From assembly GCF_001953885.1 (NCBI RefSeq), contig NZ_MQUS01000012.1, forward strand, positions 124,001-188,000: a stretch of 64,000 nucleotides of DNA. The letters are read 5' to 3'. The number at the start of each line of letters is the position of its first letter. Position 1 is the first letter of the stretch. The position numbers were made by a program, and so were the translations under genes. The notes under the pieces were generated by a model, which did not search any database, was not told where the DNA came from, and saw only the letters and a program-made list of their open reading frames with translations. The DNA comes from Streptomyces sp. IMTB 2501 (GTDB lineage: Bacteria; Actinomycetota; Actinomycetes; Streptomycetales; Streptomycetaceae). Below are positions 42,419 through 51,655 of the stretch, one piece after another.

Positions 42419-45400
42419 TCAGCCGGCCAGGCAGGACGGGCCGAGCAGTACCTTCAAGTCGCCGAAGAGCGCCGGGTCGGGCTTGACCCGGTGCCGGTCC
42501 AGGCGCAGCACGGTGGTCTTGCGCGGGCCCTGCAGCTTGATACGGACCTCGCTGTCGCCCTTGTGGTGGCTGAGGATCTCACCGAGGCGGCTGACCATGG
42601 GCGGGGTGACCCTGGTGGCCGGGATGGTGAGGATCACCGGCGCGTTGGTACCCGCGTTGGACAGGTCCGGGACCATCAGCTCCATGGCGACGAGCCGCGG
42701 CACGTCCTCGCGCTTGTCGAGGCGGCCCTTGACGAACACCACGGCGTCCTCGACGAGTTGGGTCGACACCAGCTGGTAGGTGGCCGGGAAGAACATGCAC
42801 TCGATGGAGCCGGCGAGGTCCTCGACGGTGGCGATCGCCCAGGCGTTGCCCTGCTTGGTCATCTTGCGCTGGAGACCGGAGATGATGCCGCCGATCGTCA
42901 CCACGGCGCCGTCGGCGTGCTCGCCGCCCGTCAGCTGCGCGATACCCGCGTCCGCCTTGTCGGACAGCACGTGTTCGAGACCGAACAGCGGGTGGTCGGA
43001 GACGTACAGACCGAGCATCTCCCGCTCCTGGGCGAGCAGATAGGTCTTGTCCCACTCGTCCTCGGTGAACTGCACGTCGAGTCCGAAACCGGGCTCGCTG
43101 CTGCTCTCCTCGCCCATGCCGCCGAAGAGGTCGAACTGCCCCTCGGCCTCCTTGCGCTTGACCGCGACCACGTTGTCGATCATCGGCTCGTACTGCGCGG
43201 TGAGCCCCTTGCGGGTGTGGCCCATGGTGTCGAAGGCGCCGGCCTTGATCAGCGATTCCGTGGTGCGCTTGTTGCACGCGACCGCGTCGACCTTGTCGAG
43301 ATAGTCGGGGAAGGAGGCGTACTTCCCCTTCGCCTTGCGGCACTTGATGATCGACTCCACCACGTTGGTGCCGACGTTGCGCACGGCCTCGAGACCGAAC
43401 AGAATCACGTCGTCGCCCTGGGCGGCGAAGTTGTGCACCGACTCGTTGACGTTCGGCGGGAGCACCTTGATGCCCATGCGGCGGCACTCGTTGAGGTAGA
43501 TCGCCGACTTGTCCTTGTCGTCCTTGACGGAGGTCAGCAGCGCGGCCATGTACTCGGCCGGGTAGTTCGCCTTCAGATACGCCGTCCAGTACGACACCAG
43601 GCCGTACGCGGCGGAGTGCGCCTTGTTGAACGCGTAGCCGGCGAACGGGACCAGCACGTCCCACAGGGCCTGGATGGCCTCGTCGCTGAAGTCGTTCTTG
43701 CGGGCGCCGGCCTGGAAGATGGTGAAGTTCTTCGCCAGCTCCTCGGGCTTCTTCTTGCCCATCACCCGGCGGAGGATGTCGGCCTCGCCGAGCGAGTAGC
43801 CCGCGATGATCTGGGCGGCCTTCTGCACCTGCTCCTGATAGACGATCAGGCCGTAGGTGACGTCCAGGACCTCCTTCAGGGGCGCTTCGAGCTCCTTGTG
43901 GATCGGCGTGATCTCCTGCTGCCCGTTCTTGCGCAGCGCGTAGTTCGTGTGGGAGTTCATGCCCATCGGGCCCGGGCGGTACAGGGCCGACACGGCGGAG
44001 ATGTCTTCGAAGTTGTCGGGCTTCATCAGCCGCAGCAGCGAGCGCATGGGGCCGCCGTCGAACTGGAAGACGCCGAGGGTGTCGCCGCGCTGGAGCAGTT
44101 CGAAGGTCGTGGGGTCGTCCAGCGGAAGCGACAGCAGGTCGATGTCGAGGCCCTTGTTGGCCTTCACCATCTTGACCGCGTCGTCCATGATCGTGAGGTT
44201 GCGCAGGCCCAGGAAGTCCATCTTCAGCAGGCCGAGCGACTCACAGCTCGGATAGTCCCACTGCGTGATCGTCACGCCGTCGGTGTGCCTCACCCACACC
44301 GGGACGTGCTCCGTGATGGTCTCGCTGGACATGATGACGCCGGCGGCGTGCACGCCCATCTGCCGGACCAGGCCCTCCACACCGCGCGCGGTGTCGATGA
44401 CCTTCTTCACGTCCGGCTCGTTCTCGTACATCCCGCGGACCTCGCCCGCCTCCGAGTAGCGCGGGTGGCTGGAGTCGGTGATGCCGGAGAGCGGGATGCC
44501 CTTGCCGAGGACGTCGGCGGGCATGGCCTTGGTGATGCGGTCGCCCATCGCGTACGGATAGCCCAGCACGCGCGCGGAGTCCTTGATCGCGTTCTTGGCC
44601 TTGATGGTGCCGTACGTGCCGATCATGGCGACCTTGTCGGCGCCGTACTTCTCCGTGACGTACCGGATCACCTCGACGCGCCGGCGCTCGTCGAAGTCGA
44701 TGTCGACATCGGGCATCGAGATGCGCTCGGGGTTGAGGAACCGCTCGAAGATCAGGCCGTGCGGGATCGGGTCGAGGTCGGTGATGCCCATGGCGTAGGC
44801 GACGATCGAGCCCGCGGCGGAGCCTCGGCCGGGGCCGACGGCGATGCCGTTGTTCTTCGCCCACATGATGAAGTCGGCGACCACGAGGAAGTAGCCGGGG
44901 AAGCCCATCGAGATGATGACGTCCATCTCGTACTCGGCCTGCTTCTGGCGGTCCTCGGGGACGCCGCCGGGGAAGCGGCGCTCCATGCCGCGGCGGACCT
45001 CCTCCTTGAACCAGGTGACCTCGGTGAAGCCGTCCGGGATGTCGAACTTCGGCATGAGGTCGCGCTTCTCGAACATGCCCTCGGTGTCCACCATCTCGGC
45101 GACGAGGAGCGTGTTGGCGCAGCCCTCCTGCCAGGCGTCCGAGGAGTCGATGGCGTACATCTCGTCCGTGGACTTCAGGTAGTAGCCGGTGCCGTCGAAC
45201 TTGAAGCGGTCCGGGTCGGAGAGGTTCTTGCCGGTCTGGATGCAGAGCAGGGCGTCGTGGGCGCCCGCCTCGTGCGCGTACGTGTAGTGCGAGTCGTTGG
45301 TGACCAGCGGGGGGATGCCGAGCTTCTTGCCGATCTCCAGGAGGCCGTCACGGACCCGGTGCTCGATCTCGATCCCGTGGTCCATCAACTCCATGAAGTA

Positions 45401-45958
45401 GCGGTCCTTGCCGAAGATGTCCTGGTAGTCGGCGGCCGCCTTCAGGGCCTCGTCGAACTGCCCCAGGCGCAGCCTGGTCTGGACCTCTCCGGAGGGGCAG
45501 CCGGTGGAGGCCACGATCCCCTCGGACCACTGGGAGATCGTCTCCTTGTCCATCCGGGGCCACTTCTGCAGCCAGCCCTCGGCGTAGGCGTCGGAGGAGA
45601 GCCGGAAGATGTTGTGCAGGCCGGTCTTGTTGGTGGCCCACATCGTCTTGTGGGTGTAACCACCGGAACCGGAGACGTCGTCCCGCTTCTGGTGCGGCTG
45701 ACCCCACTGGATCTTGCGCTTGTTCCGCCGGGACTCGGGGGCGACATATGCCTCGATCCCGATGATCGGGGTGATTCCGGCCTTCTTCGCGGAGTGGAAG
45801 AAGTCGTAAGCCCCGTGGAGGTTGCCGTGGTCGGACATGGCGATGTGCGTCATGCCCATCTCATTGCAGGCATTGAACATGTCCTTGAGCCGCGCGGCAC
45901 CGTCCAGCAGCGAGTACTGGGTGTGGACGTGCAGGTGCGTGAAGGGCGGCTTTGACAC
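42419..45958 (-). CDS. dnaE: DNA polymerase III alpha subunit
   Basis: The protein has 1179 residues from the GTG at 45958, with GGAGG 8 bp upstream. It begins with an intact PHP domain (HLHVHTQYSLLDG, His8/10/12), which in actinobacterial DnaE1 can provide proofreading. The catalytic aspartates are Asp417 and Asp419 in MPDVDIDFDERRR, with a third further on. The fingers, beta-binding and OB-fold regions follow (e.g. VTIGGIISGLQRKMTKQGN). The length matches DnaE1, the essential replicative polymerase. Confidence 0.97.
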   Translation of the reverse strand: MSKPPFTHLHVHTQYSLLDGAARLKDMFNACNEMGMTHIAMSDHGNLHGAYDFFHSAKKAGITPIIGIEAYVAPESRRNKRKIQWGQPHQKRDDVSGSGGYTHKTMWATNKTGLHNIFRLSSDAYAEGWLQKWPRMDKETISQWSEGIVASTGCPSGEVQTRLRLGQFDEALKAAADYQDIFGKDRYFMELMDHGIEIEHRVRDGLLEIGKKLGIPPLVTNDSHYTYAHEAGAHDALLCIQTGKNLSDPDRFKFDGTGYYLKSTDEMYAIDSSDAWQEGCANTLLVAEMVDTEGMFEKRDLMPKFDIPDGFTEVTWFKEEVRRGMERRFPGGVPEDRQKQAEYEMDVIISMGFPGYFLVVADFIMWAKNNGIAVGPGRGSAAGSIVAYAMGITDLDPIPHGLIFERFLNPERISMPDVDIDFDERRRVEVIRYVTEKYGADKVAMIGTYGTIKAKNAIKDSARVLGYPYAMGDRITKAMPADVLGKGIPLSGITDSSHPRYSEAGEVRGMYENEPDVKKVIDTARGVEGLVRQMGVHAAGVIMSSETITEHVPVWVRHTDGVTITQWDYPSCESLGLLKMDFLGLRNLTIMDDAVKMVKANKGLDIDLLSLPLDDPTTFELLQRGDTLGVFQFDGGPMRSLLRLMKPDNFEDISAVSALYRPGPMGMNSHTNYALRKNGQQEITPIHKELEAPLKEVLDVTYGLIVYQEQVQKAAQIIAGYSLGEADILRRVMGKKKPEELAKNFTIFQAGARKNDFSDEAIQALWDVLVPFAGYAFNKAHSAAYGLVSYWTAYLKANYPAEYMAALLTSVKDDKDKSAIYLNECRRMGIKVLPPNVNESVHNFAAQGDDVILFGLEAVRNVGTNVVESIIKCRKAKGKYASFPDYLDKVDAVACNKRTTESLIKAGAFDTMGHTRKGLTAQYEPMIDNVVAVKRKEAEGQFDLFGGMGEESSSEPGFGLDVQFTEDEWDKTYLLAQEREMLGLYVSDHPLFGLEHVLSDKADAGIAQLTGGEHADGAVVTIGGIISGLQRKMTKQGNAWAIATVEDLAGSIECMFFPATYQLVSTQLVEDAVVFVKGRLDKREDVPRLVAMELMVPDLSNAGTNAPVILTIPATRVTPPMVSRLGEILSHHKGDSEVRIKLQGPRKTTVLRLDRHRVKPDPALFGDLKVLLGPSCLAG

Positions 45959-46213
45959 GGTATGGCCTCCGGCGAAAACAGTAGGCGACAGGCGGACGGA
46001 CAGTTCTGGGGTCAGCGTCGAAGTCTATGCCCCGGCACTGACACCGGAAGTGGTTCCGTGGCACGAAGCGCCTCGATGAGGGAGGGCGGCCGCGAGACGG
46101 ATGGGTGATCCGTGCGTACCTTCATGCGGGAACCGGGCACTCCCGCGTGGCGTCGCCCGTTGGGTACGGCAGAGACGCTGTCGTACGGAAAAAGCACCAG
46201 GAGGCACTCCGCG

Positions 46214-47539
46214 ATGTCGGTCCCCCAGCTCAGCGACGAGCAGCGCGGCGAGGAGATCCTCGCCGTCTTCGACACCGCCTTCGGCCGGCTCCTGGCCGCC
46301 GACCCGGCCGCGTTCCGGGTGAAGTTCCGGAAGATGGCGGCCTCGGCCTTCGCGTTCTACCGGGGCACGGCGTGCCTCTTCTACCGCGACCTCGACGCGG
46401 AGAGGCGCGGCGGCCCGTACCTGGACGACCGCACCTCGCGCGTGTGGATCCACGGCGATCTGCACGCGGAGAACTTCGGCACGTACATGGACTCCAACGG
46501 CCGCCTGGTCTTCAACGTCAACGACTTCGACGAGGCCTACGTCGGCCCGTTCACCTGGGACCTGAAGCGCTTCTCGGCGTCGATCGCGCTGATCGGGTAC
46601 GCGAAGGCGCTCGGCGACGACCAGATCACCGAGCTGGTCTCGATCTACGCGGCCGCCTACCGTGAGCGCATCCACGCCCTGGCCACGGGCGCCAAGAGCG
46701 ACGAGGTGCCGCCGTTCACCCTGGACACCGCCGAGGGCCCGCTGCTGGGCGCCCTGCGGGCCGCCCGTTCGCTGACCCGCTTCGAGCTGCTGGAGTCGAT
46801 GACCGAGATCCGTGACTTCGAGCGCCGCTTCGCGCCGGGCGGCGGCTCCATCGAGCTGGACGCGGCCACCCGCTACAAGGTCCTCGCGGCCTTCGACGGC
46901 TATCTGGAGACGCTGCCGGACTCCTCCCTGGCCCGCCCGGACTCCTACCGCGTGAAGGACGTCGTCGGCCGCCGGGGCATCGGTATCGGCTCGGCCGGCC
47001 TGCCGTCGTACAACATCCTCCTGGAGGGCCACAGCGACGCCCTGGAGAACGACGTCGTGATCTACATCAAGCAGGCCCAGACCCCGGCTGTCTCCCGGCA
47101 CATCACGGATCCGGCCATCGCCGACTACTTCCAGCACGAGGGTCACCGCACGGTGATCTCCCAGCGTGCCTTGCAGGCGCACGCCGACCCGTGGCTGGGC
47201 TGGACCGAGTTGGACGGCGCGGGCCAGCTGGTGGCCGAGGTCTCGCCGTACGCCGTCGACCTGGACTGGGGCGACATCGACGACCCGGAGGAGATCGCGC
47301 AGGTCGTCGCCGACCTGGGCCGGGCCACGGCGACGATGCACGCGGCCGCCGACGACACCTCCGGCGAGTCCCTGGTGCCGTTCTCCACCGAGCGGGCCAT
47401 CGACGCGGCGCTCGCGGCCGACGAGGAGGGCTTCGCGCCCCTCCTGGTGGACTTCGCGCACAGCTACGGCGCACGCGCGCGTGCCGACCACCAGATCTTC
47501 GTCGACCTGTTCCGCAACGGCCGGATCCCGGGGCTGTAA
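46214..47539 (+). CDS. DUF2252 family protein
   Basis: The protein has 441 residues from the ATG at 46214, with AGGAGG 9 bp upstream; a frame 102 bp longer lacks such a site. The central motif VWIHGDLHAENFGTYM followed by VFNVNDFDEAYVGPFTWDLK resembles the catalytic HGDxHxxN and D(F)D loops of aminoglycoside-phosphotransferase-like kinases, on which DUF2252 is built. The substrate is unknown. It is divergent from dnaE. Confidence 0.87.
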   Translation: MSVPQLSDEQRGEEILAVFDTAFGRLLAADPAAFRVKFRKMAASAFAFYRGTACLFYRDLDAERRGGPYLDDRTSRVWIHGDLHAENFGTYMDSNGRLVFNVNDFDEAYVGPFTWDLKRFSASIALIGYAKALGDDQITELVSIYAAAYRERIHALATGAKSDEVPPFTLDTAEGPLLGALRAARSLTRFELLESMTEIRDFERRFAPGGGSIELDAATRYKVLAAFDGYLETLPDSSLARPDSYRVKDVVGRRGIGIGSAGLPSYNILLEGHSDALENDVVIYIKQAQTPAVSRHITDPAIADYFQHEGHRTVISQRALQAHADPWLGWTELDGAGQLVAEVSPYAVDLDWGDIDDPEEIAQVVADLGRATATMHAAADDTSGESLVPFSTERAIDAALAADEEGFAPLLVDFAHSYGARARADHQIFVDLFRNGRIPGL

Positions 47540-47605
47540 CCTTCGCGCGCTCACAGGCAGTCTTTAGGGGTCCCTTAACCGCGTACGTGACAGACTCTTC
47601 TCTCT

Positions 47606-48295
47606 ATGGACATATCCGGGACCCAGCTCAGAGCCGTGCGCGCGGCGCTGTTCACGGCTGTCGTCGTGACGCTCAGCACCGCGTCGCACGTGCTGCTGTC
47701 CCGGGCCCCGCTGCCGGTGCCGACGGTCCTGGCGGTCTCCGCCGGCGTGTTCGGCACCGCGTACGCACTGGCGGGCCGCGAGCGTGGCTTCGGCCGGATC
47801 GCGGCCCTGCTGGTCCCGCTGGAACTGGCCGCCGACACGGTGTTCACCACCGGCCAGCACGCCTGCTACGGCCGGGCGGGCGGCCCGGTCGCCGGCCCTC
47901 TGCACCTGTTCGGCTTCAAGGTGCTGTGCGGAAGCGGCGCCGTCGGCACCCCGCTGGCCCAGATGACCGGCGCCCACGGCCGCCCCGAGGCACTGCTCAC
48001 GCACGCCAGCCCGGCGGCCGCCTGGCTGCTGCTCGCCGCGCACGTCGGCGTGGGCCTGCTCGCCGCCGCCTGGCTGCGCCGGGGCGAGCGGGCACTGGTG
48101 CAGCTGCTGCGCGCGGTCGCCGCCACCACCTTCCGGCCGCTGCTGCTCGCGGTGGCCGCGGTCGCCGTCCGGCTGCCCCCGGTCCACCGGCTGCCCCGCC
48201 CGGCTCCGCGCCGGACCGCCGCCCGCGACCCGCTTTTCGTGCACTCCCTGGGACGGCGTGGACCGCCGTGCTCGCCCGCCCTCGCCGCCGTCTGA
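47606..48295 (+). CDS. Hypothetical multi-pass membrane protein
   Basis: The protein has 229 residues. Four to five hydrophobic segments (about 12-32, 40-56, 64-80, 135-155 and 170-187) are followed by an Arg/Pro-rich tail. Two cysteine/histidine positions occur in TTGQHACYG. It is adjacent to a membrane DsbA-like gene on the same strand, which could mean a redox or metal role, but this is only context. I do not recognise a characterised family. Confidence 0.68.
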   Translation: MDISGTQLRAVRAALFTAVVVTLSTASHVLLSRAPLPVPTVLAVSAGVFGTAYALAGRERGFGRIAALLVPLELAADTVFTTGQHACYGRAGGPVAGPLHLFGFKVLCGSGAVGTPLAQMTGAHGRPEALLTHASPAAAWLLLAAHVGVGLLAAAWLRRGERALVQLLRAVAATTFRPLLLAVAAVAVRLPPVHRLPRPAPRRTAARDPLFVHSLGRRGPPCSPALAAV

Positions 48296-48375
48296 GCGGC
48301 AGGGCCTGAGCACATCCAGTCCCCCACACGTATTCCGCGTACGGCATGTGCGCGTCCCACACGGAGATCACCAGT

Positions 48376-49188
48376 ATGAGCAAGCGGAACAGCCAGTCGG
48401 CGAAGACGGCGGCCCGGGAGCGGCTGCGCCAGGAGCGCGAGCGGCAGGCCAAGCGTGACAAGACCAGGCGTCAGGTCATAGTGGCCGCCTCGGTCGTGGC
48501 CGTGCTGGCCGCGGCCGGCGGTATCGGCTATGCCGTCGTCCAGGCGAACAAGCCCACCGGGTGGGAGGCTGCGAAGAGCCAGACGCTCGTGAAGCCGGCC
48601 AACACCACGGGCGCGGACGGCACGACCGTCGTCATCGGCAAGGCCAGCGCCAAGAAGACCCTCACGATCTACGAGGACCCGCGCTGCCCGATCTGCGCGC
48701 AGTTCGAGGAGACCGTCGGCTCGACCGTGAAGAAGGGCATCGACGAGGGCAAGTTCAAGCTCCACTACGTCGGCGCCACGTTCCTCGACAACAACCTGCC
48801 CGGTGTGGGCTCCAAGAACGCGCTCAGCGCCCTCGGCGCCGCGCTCAACGTCAGCCCCGAGGCGTTCCTCCAGTACCGGTCCGCGATGTACTCGACGAAG
48901 TGGCACCCCGAAGAGAGCGACGACAAGTTCAAGGACGACTCCTATCTGATACAGATCGCCGACACGGTCCCCGCCCTGAAGGGCAACGCGGCGTTCCAGA
49001 AGGACGTGAAGAGCGGCACCTTCGACAGGTGGGCGCTCGAGGAGTCCAAGATCTTCGACAAGGACCGCATCCAGGGCACCCCGACCCTGAAGATGGACGG
49101 CAAGACGCTGACGGGCCCCGACGGCAAGAACCCGCCCATGAGCGTGGCCGACTTCAACAAGGCCATCGACACGGCCCTCAAGGGCTGA
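48376..49188 (+). CDS. Membrane-anchored DsbA-like thioredoxin-fold protein (CPIC)
   Basis: The protein has 270 residues from the ATG at 48376; an ATG at 48346 is less likely. A basic N-terminus and an anchor (about 33-55) are followed by a thioredoxin domain with active site Cys104-Pro-Ile-Cys107 in YEDPRCPICAQFEE and a cis-Pro loop in IQGTPTLKMDG. It is a paralogue of the CPAC protein at 17012-17785 and probably acts on exported proteins. It ends 28 bp before a strong terminator. Confidence 0.88.
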   Translation: MSKRNSQSAKTAARERLRQERERQAKRDKTRRQVIVAASVVAVLAAAGGIGYAVVQANKPTGWEAAKSQTLVKPANTTGADGTTVVIGKASAKKTLTIYEDPRCPICAQFEETVGSTVKKGIDEGKFKLHYVGATFLDNNLPGVGSKNALSALGAALNVSPEAFLQYRSAMYSTKWHPEESDDKFKDDSYLIQIADTVPALKGNAAFQKDVKSGTFDRWALEESKIFDKDRIQGTPTLKMDGKTLTGPDGKNPPMSVADFNKAIDTALKG

Positions 49189-49216
49189 CGCCCCGGCGGA
49201 ATCCGACCTTCCCGTG

Positions 49217-49254
49217 AAGAGCGGGCGAACATTGAGAGTTCGCCCGCTCTTTTG
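49217..49254 (+). terminator. Rho-independent terminator after the DsbA-like gene
   Basis: AAGAGCGGGCGAAC (49217-49230) pairs perfectly with 49238-49251 across a 7-nt loop, ending in TTTTG. It is one of the few terminators here with a U-tract. Confidence 0.9.
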
Positions 49255-49282
49255 TGCCTACCGGTCAGTAACCTGATCGGTC

Positions 49283-50953
49283 GTGACCAGTCGAAAAAGA
49301 TCACTTTCGGCCGCCGAAGGCCTCAACTCCCTCTCGCCCCGCCGCCGTACGGTCGTCAAGGCCGCGGCTGCGACCGCTGTGCTGGCCGCCCCGCTCGCCG
49401 CCGCCCTTCCGGCACGCGCTGCCGGCCAGGCCCCCGCCTTCCTGCACGGTGTCGCCTCCGGTGACCCGTTGCCCGACGGCATCCTGCTGTGGACCCGGGT
49501 GACCCCGGCCCCGGAGGCCGTACCCGGCTCCGGGCTCGGCGCGGACACCGAGGTGAGCTGGGTCGTCGCCAGGGACAAGGCGTTCACCGGCATCGTCGCC
49601 AAGGGCTCCGTGACCGCGACCGCCGCCGGCGACCACACCGTGAAGGCCGACGTCCGCGGCCTGCAGCCGGCGACCGACTACTGGTTCCGGTTCTCGGCCG
49701 GCGGCACCGACTCCCCGGTGGCCCGCACCCGTACCGCCCCGGCGGCGGACGCGTCCGTGTCCGGCCTGCGCTTCGGCGTCGTCACCTGCGCCAACTGGGA
49801 GGCCGGCTACTTCGCCGCCTACCGTCACCTCGCGAACCGCAACGACCTGGACGCGTGGCTGCACCTCGGCGACTACATCTACGAGTACAAGACCGGCGAG
49901 TACGCGGCCCGCGGCACGGTCGTCCGCCCGCATGCGCCCGCCAACGAGATCATCACGCTCGCCGACTACCGGACCCGGCACGGCGAGTACAAGACCGACC
50001 CCGACCTCCAGGCCCTGCACCTGAAGGCGCCGGTCGTAGCGATCTGGGACGACCACGAGTTCGCCGACAACGCCTGGTCGGGCGGAGCGGTCAACCACAC
50101 CGAGGGCGCCGAGGGCACCTGGACCGCCCGCAAGGCGGCCGCCAAGCAGGCCTACTTCGAGTGGATGCCGGTCCGGCCCGCCATCGAGGGCACCACCTAC
50201 CGGCGGCTGCGCTTCGGCAAGCTCGCCGATCTGTCCCTGCTGGACCTGCGCTCCTTCCGCTCCCAGCAGGCGTCCGCCGGCAGCGGCTCGGTGGACGACC
50301 CGAACCGGACGATGACCGGCCGCGCCCAGCTCGACTGGCTGAAGGCGGGTCTGAAGGCCTCCGACACCAAGTGGCGGCTGGTCGGCAACTCGGTGATGAT
50401 CGCGCCGTTCGTCATCGGCTCCCTCACCGCCGATCTGCTCAAGCCGCTCGCCAAGCTGCTCGACCTGCCGCAGGGCGGCATCGGCGTCAACACCGACCAG
50501 TGGGACGGCTACACCCACGACCGCCGTGAACTCCTCGGCCATCTGCGCTCGAACGCCATCGGCAACACCGTCTTCCTGACCGGTGACATCCACATGTCCT
50601 GGGCCAACGACGTGCCGGTGGACGCGGGCACCTACCCGCTGTCGCCGTCGGCGGCCACCGAGTTCGTGATCACCTCGATGACCTCCGACAACCTCGACGA
50701 CATCGTCAAGGTCCCCGAGGGCACCGTCTCCGCGGTCGCCGCGCCGCTCATCAAGGCCGCCAACCGGCACGTCCACTGGGTGGACACCGACCGGCACGGC
50801 TACGGCGTGCTGGACATCACCGCCGACCGCGCCCAGATGGACTACTACGTCCTGTCCGACCGCACCGACGCGAACGCCGCCTCGAAGTGGGAGCGCTCGT
50901 ACCGCACCCGCAGCGGCACACAGAAGGTCGAGCGCACCTACGACCCGGTGTAG
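49283..50953 (+). CDS. phoD: Tat-exported PhoD-like alkaline phosphatase
   Basis: The protein has 556 residues from a GTG. The twin-arginine signal is SPRRRTVVKAAAATAVLAAP (residues 19 on) with likely cleavage after ARA near residue 47. An N-terminal beta domain (about 50-150) precedes the metallophosphoesterase-like PhoD core: HLGDYIYEYKTGEY, VVAIWDDHEFADNAWSGG and FLTGDIHMSW carry the Ca/Fe ligands. It releases phosphate from esters outside the cell. I looked for a PhoP box upstream and did not find a convincing one. Confidence 0.92.
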   Translation: MTSRKRSLSAAEGLNSLSPRRRTVVKAAAATAVLAAPLAAALPARAAGQAPAFLHGVASGDPLPDGILLWTRVTPAPEAVPGSGLGADTEVSWVVARDKAFTGIVAKGSVTATAAGDHTVKADVRGLQPATDYWFRFSAGGTDSPVARTRTAPAADASVSGLRFGVVTCANWEAGYFAAYRHLANRNDLDAWLHLGDYIYEYKTGEYAARGTVVRPHAPANEIITLADYRTRHGEYKTDPDLQALHLKAPVVAIWDDHEFADNAWSGGAVNHTEGAEGTWTARKAAAKQAYFEWMPVRPAIEGTTYRRLRFGKLADLSLLDLRSFRSQQASAGSGSVDDPNRTMTGRAQLDWLKAGLKASDTKWRLVGNSVMIAPFVIGSLTADLLKPLAKLLDLPQGGIGVNTDQWDGYTHDRRELLGHLRSNAIGNTVFLTGDIHMSWANDVPVDAGTYPLSPSAATEFVITSMTSDNLDDIVKVPEGTVSAVAAPLIKAANRHVHWVDTDRHGYGVLDITADRAQMDYYVLSDRTDANAASKWERSYRTRSGTQKVERTYDPV

Positions 50954-50972
50954 CCCGCTGCAGGGCGTACGC

Positions 50973-51551
50973 CTACGCGTTCTCCAGGCCGTCGAGGAAG
51001 CCGAGTGCCACCCGCCAGGTGGCCTCGGCGGCCTCGGCGTCGTAGTCCGGCAGCTCGGGATCGGTGTACAGATGCCCGGCGCCGGCGTACCGGTAGACCT
51101 CCACATCGGCGCCCGCCCGGCCCATCTGCAGATACCAGGCGGTCAGCCAGTCGTCCGTCTCGAACGGGTCCGGCTCGGCCACATGCAGCTGCACCGGCAG
51201 CTCGTCCACCTGCGTGTTCGGCGCGATGTCCGACGTGCCGTGCAGAAGCAGCAGTCCGCGCGCCCTGGCATCGCCGAGGGCGAGGGTCTGGGCGATGGAG
51301 GCGCCGAGCGAGAACCCGGCGTACACCAGCCCGCGGTCCGAGTACGGAGCCGCCGCCAGCACGGCCCGCTTGAGCAGTTCCTCCTTGCCGATCCGCTCCT
51401 TGAATTCCATGCCCTCCTCGACGGTGTCGAACGTGCGCCCCTCGAAGAGGTCCGGCGTCCACACCTCGTGGCCGGCCGCGCGCAGCCGGTCCGCGGCCTC
51501 GCGCACCGCGGGCCGCAGGCCGTAGGTCGAGTGAAAAAGCATGATGTTCAT
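50973..51551 (-). CDS. Dienelactone hydrolase family protein
   Basis: The protein has 192 residues. This alpha/beta-hydrolase fold protein starts with MLFHSTYGLRPAVREAADRL. The nucleophile elbow VYAGFSLGAS has serine where classical dienelactone hydrolases have cysteine. An aspartate in HVAEPDPFETDDW and the histidine in YAGAGHLYTDPE complete a triad. The substrate is unknown. It converges on the phosphatase gene, with a gap of 19 bp. Confidence 0.85.
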   Translation of the reverse strand: MNIMLFHSTYGLRPAVREAADRLRAAGHEVWTPDLFEGRTFDTVEEGMEFKERIGKEELLKRAVLAAAPYSDRGLVYAGFSLGASIAQTLALGDARARGLLLLHGTSDIAPNTQVDELPVQLHVAEPDPFETDDWLTAWYLQMGRAGADVEVYRYAGAGHLYTDPELPDYDAEAAEATWRVALGFLDGLENA

Positions 51552-51655
51552 GAGGCCATGGTGCCAGCCGGTGCGACGCCGCCGGAGCCGCCGTCCCCGG
51601 GAACGCGCCGAACTCCCATGTTCATGCCCAGCGAGCACCGGTTAGGAGCTCAGGC

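Noticed and set aside
42392..45955. A 1187-codon open frame on the plus strand opposite dnaE
   Set aside because: It is the antisense shadow of dnaE with the same biased composition and no domain or ribosome site.
49217..49251. A LexA-like GAAC...GTTC site upstream of the PhoD-like gene
   Set aside because: The spacing is 7 and not 4, and the sequence is the loop-proximal part of a strong terminator hairpin.
49189..49282. A PHO box for the PhoD-like phosphatase
   Set aside because: I could not find two convincing 11-bp direct repeats of the GTTCA type; phosphate control remains likely from family knowledge only.
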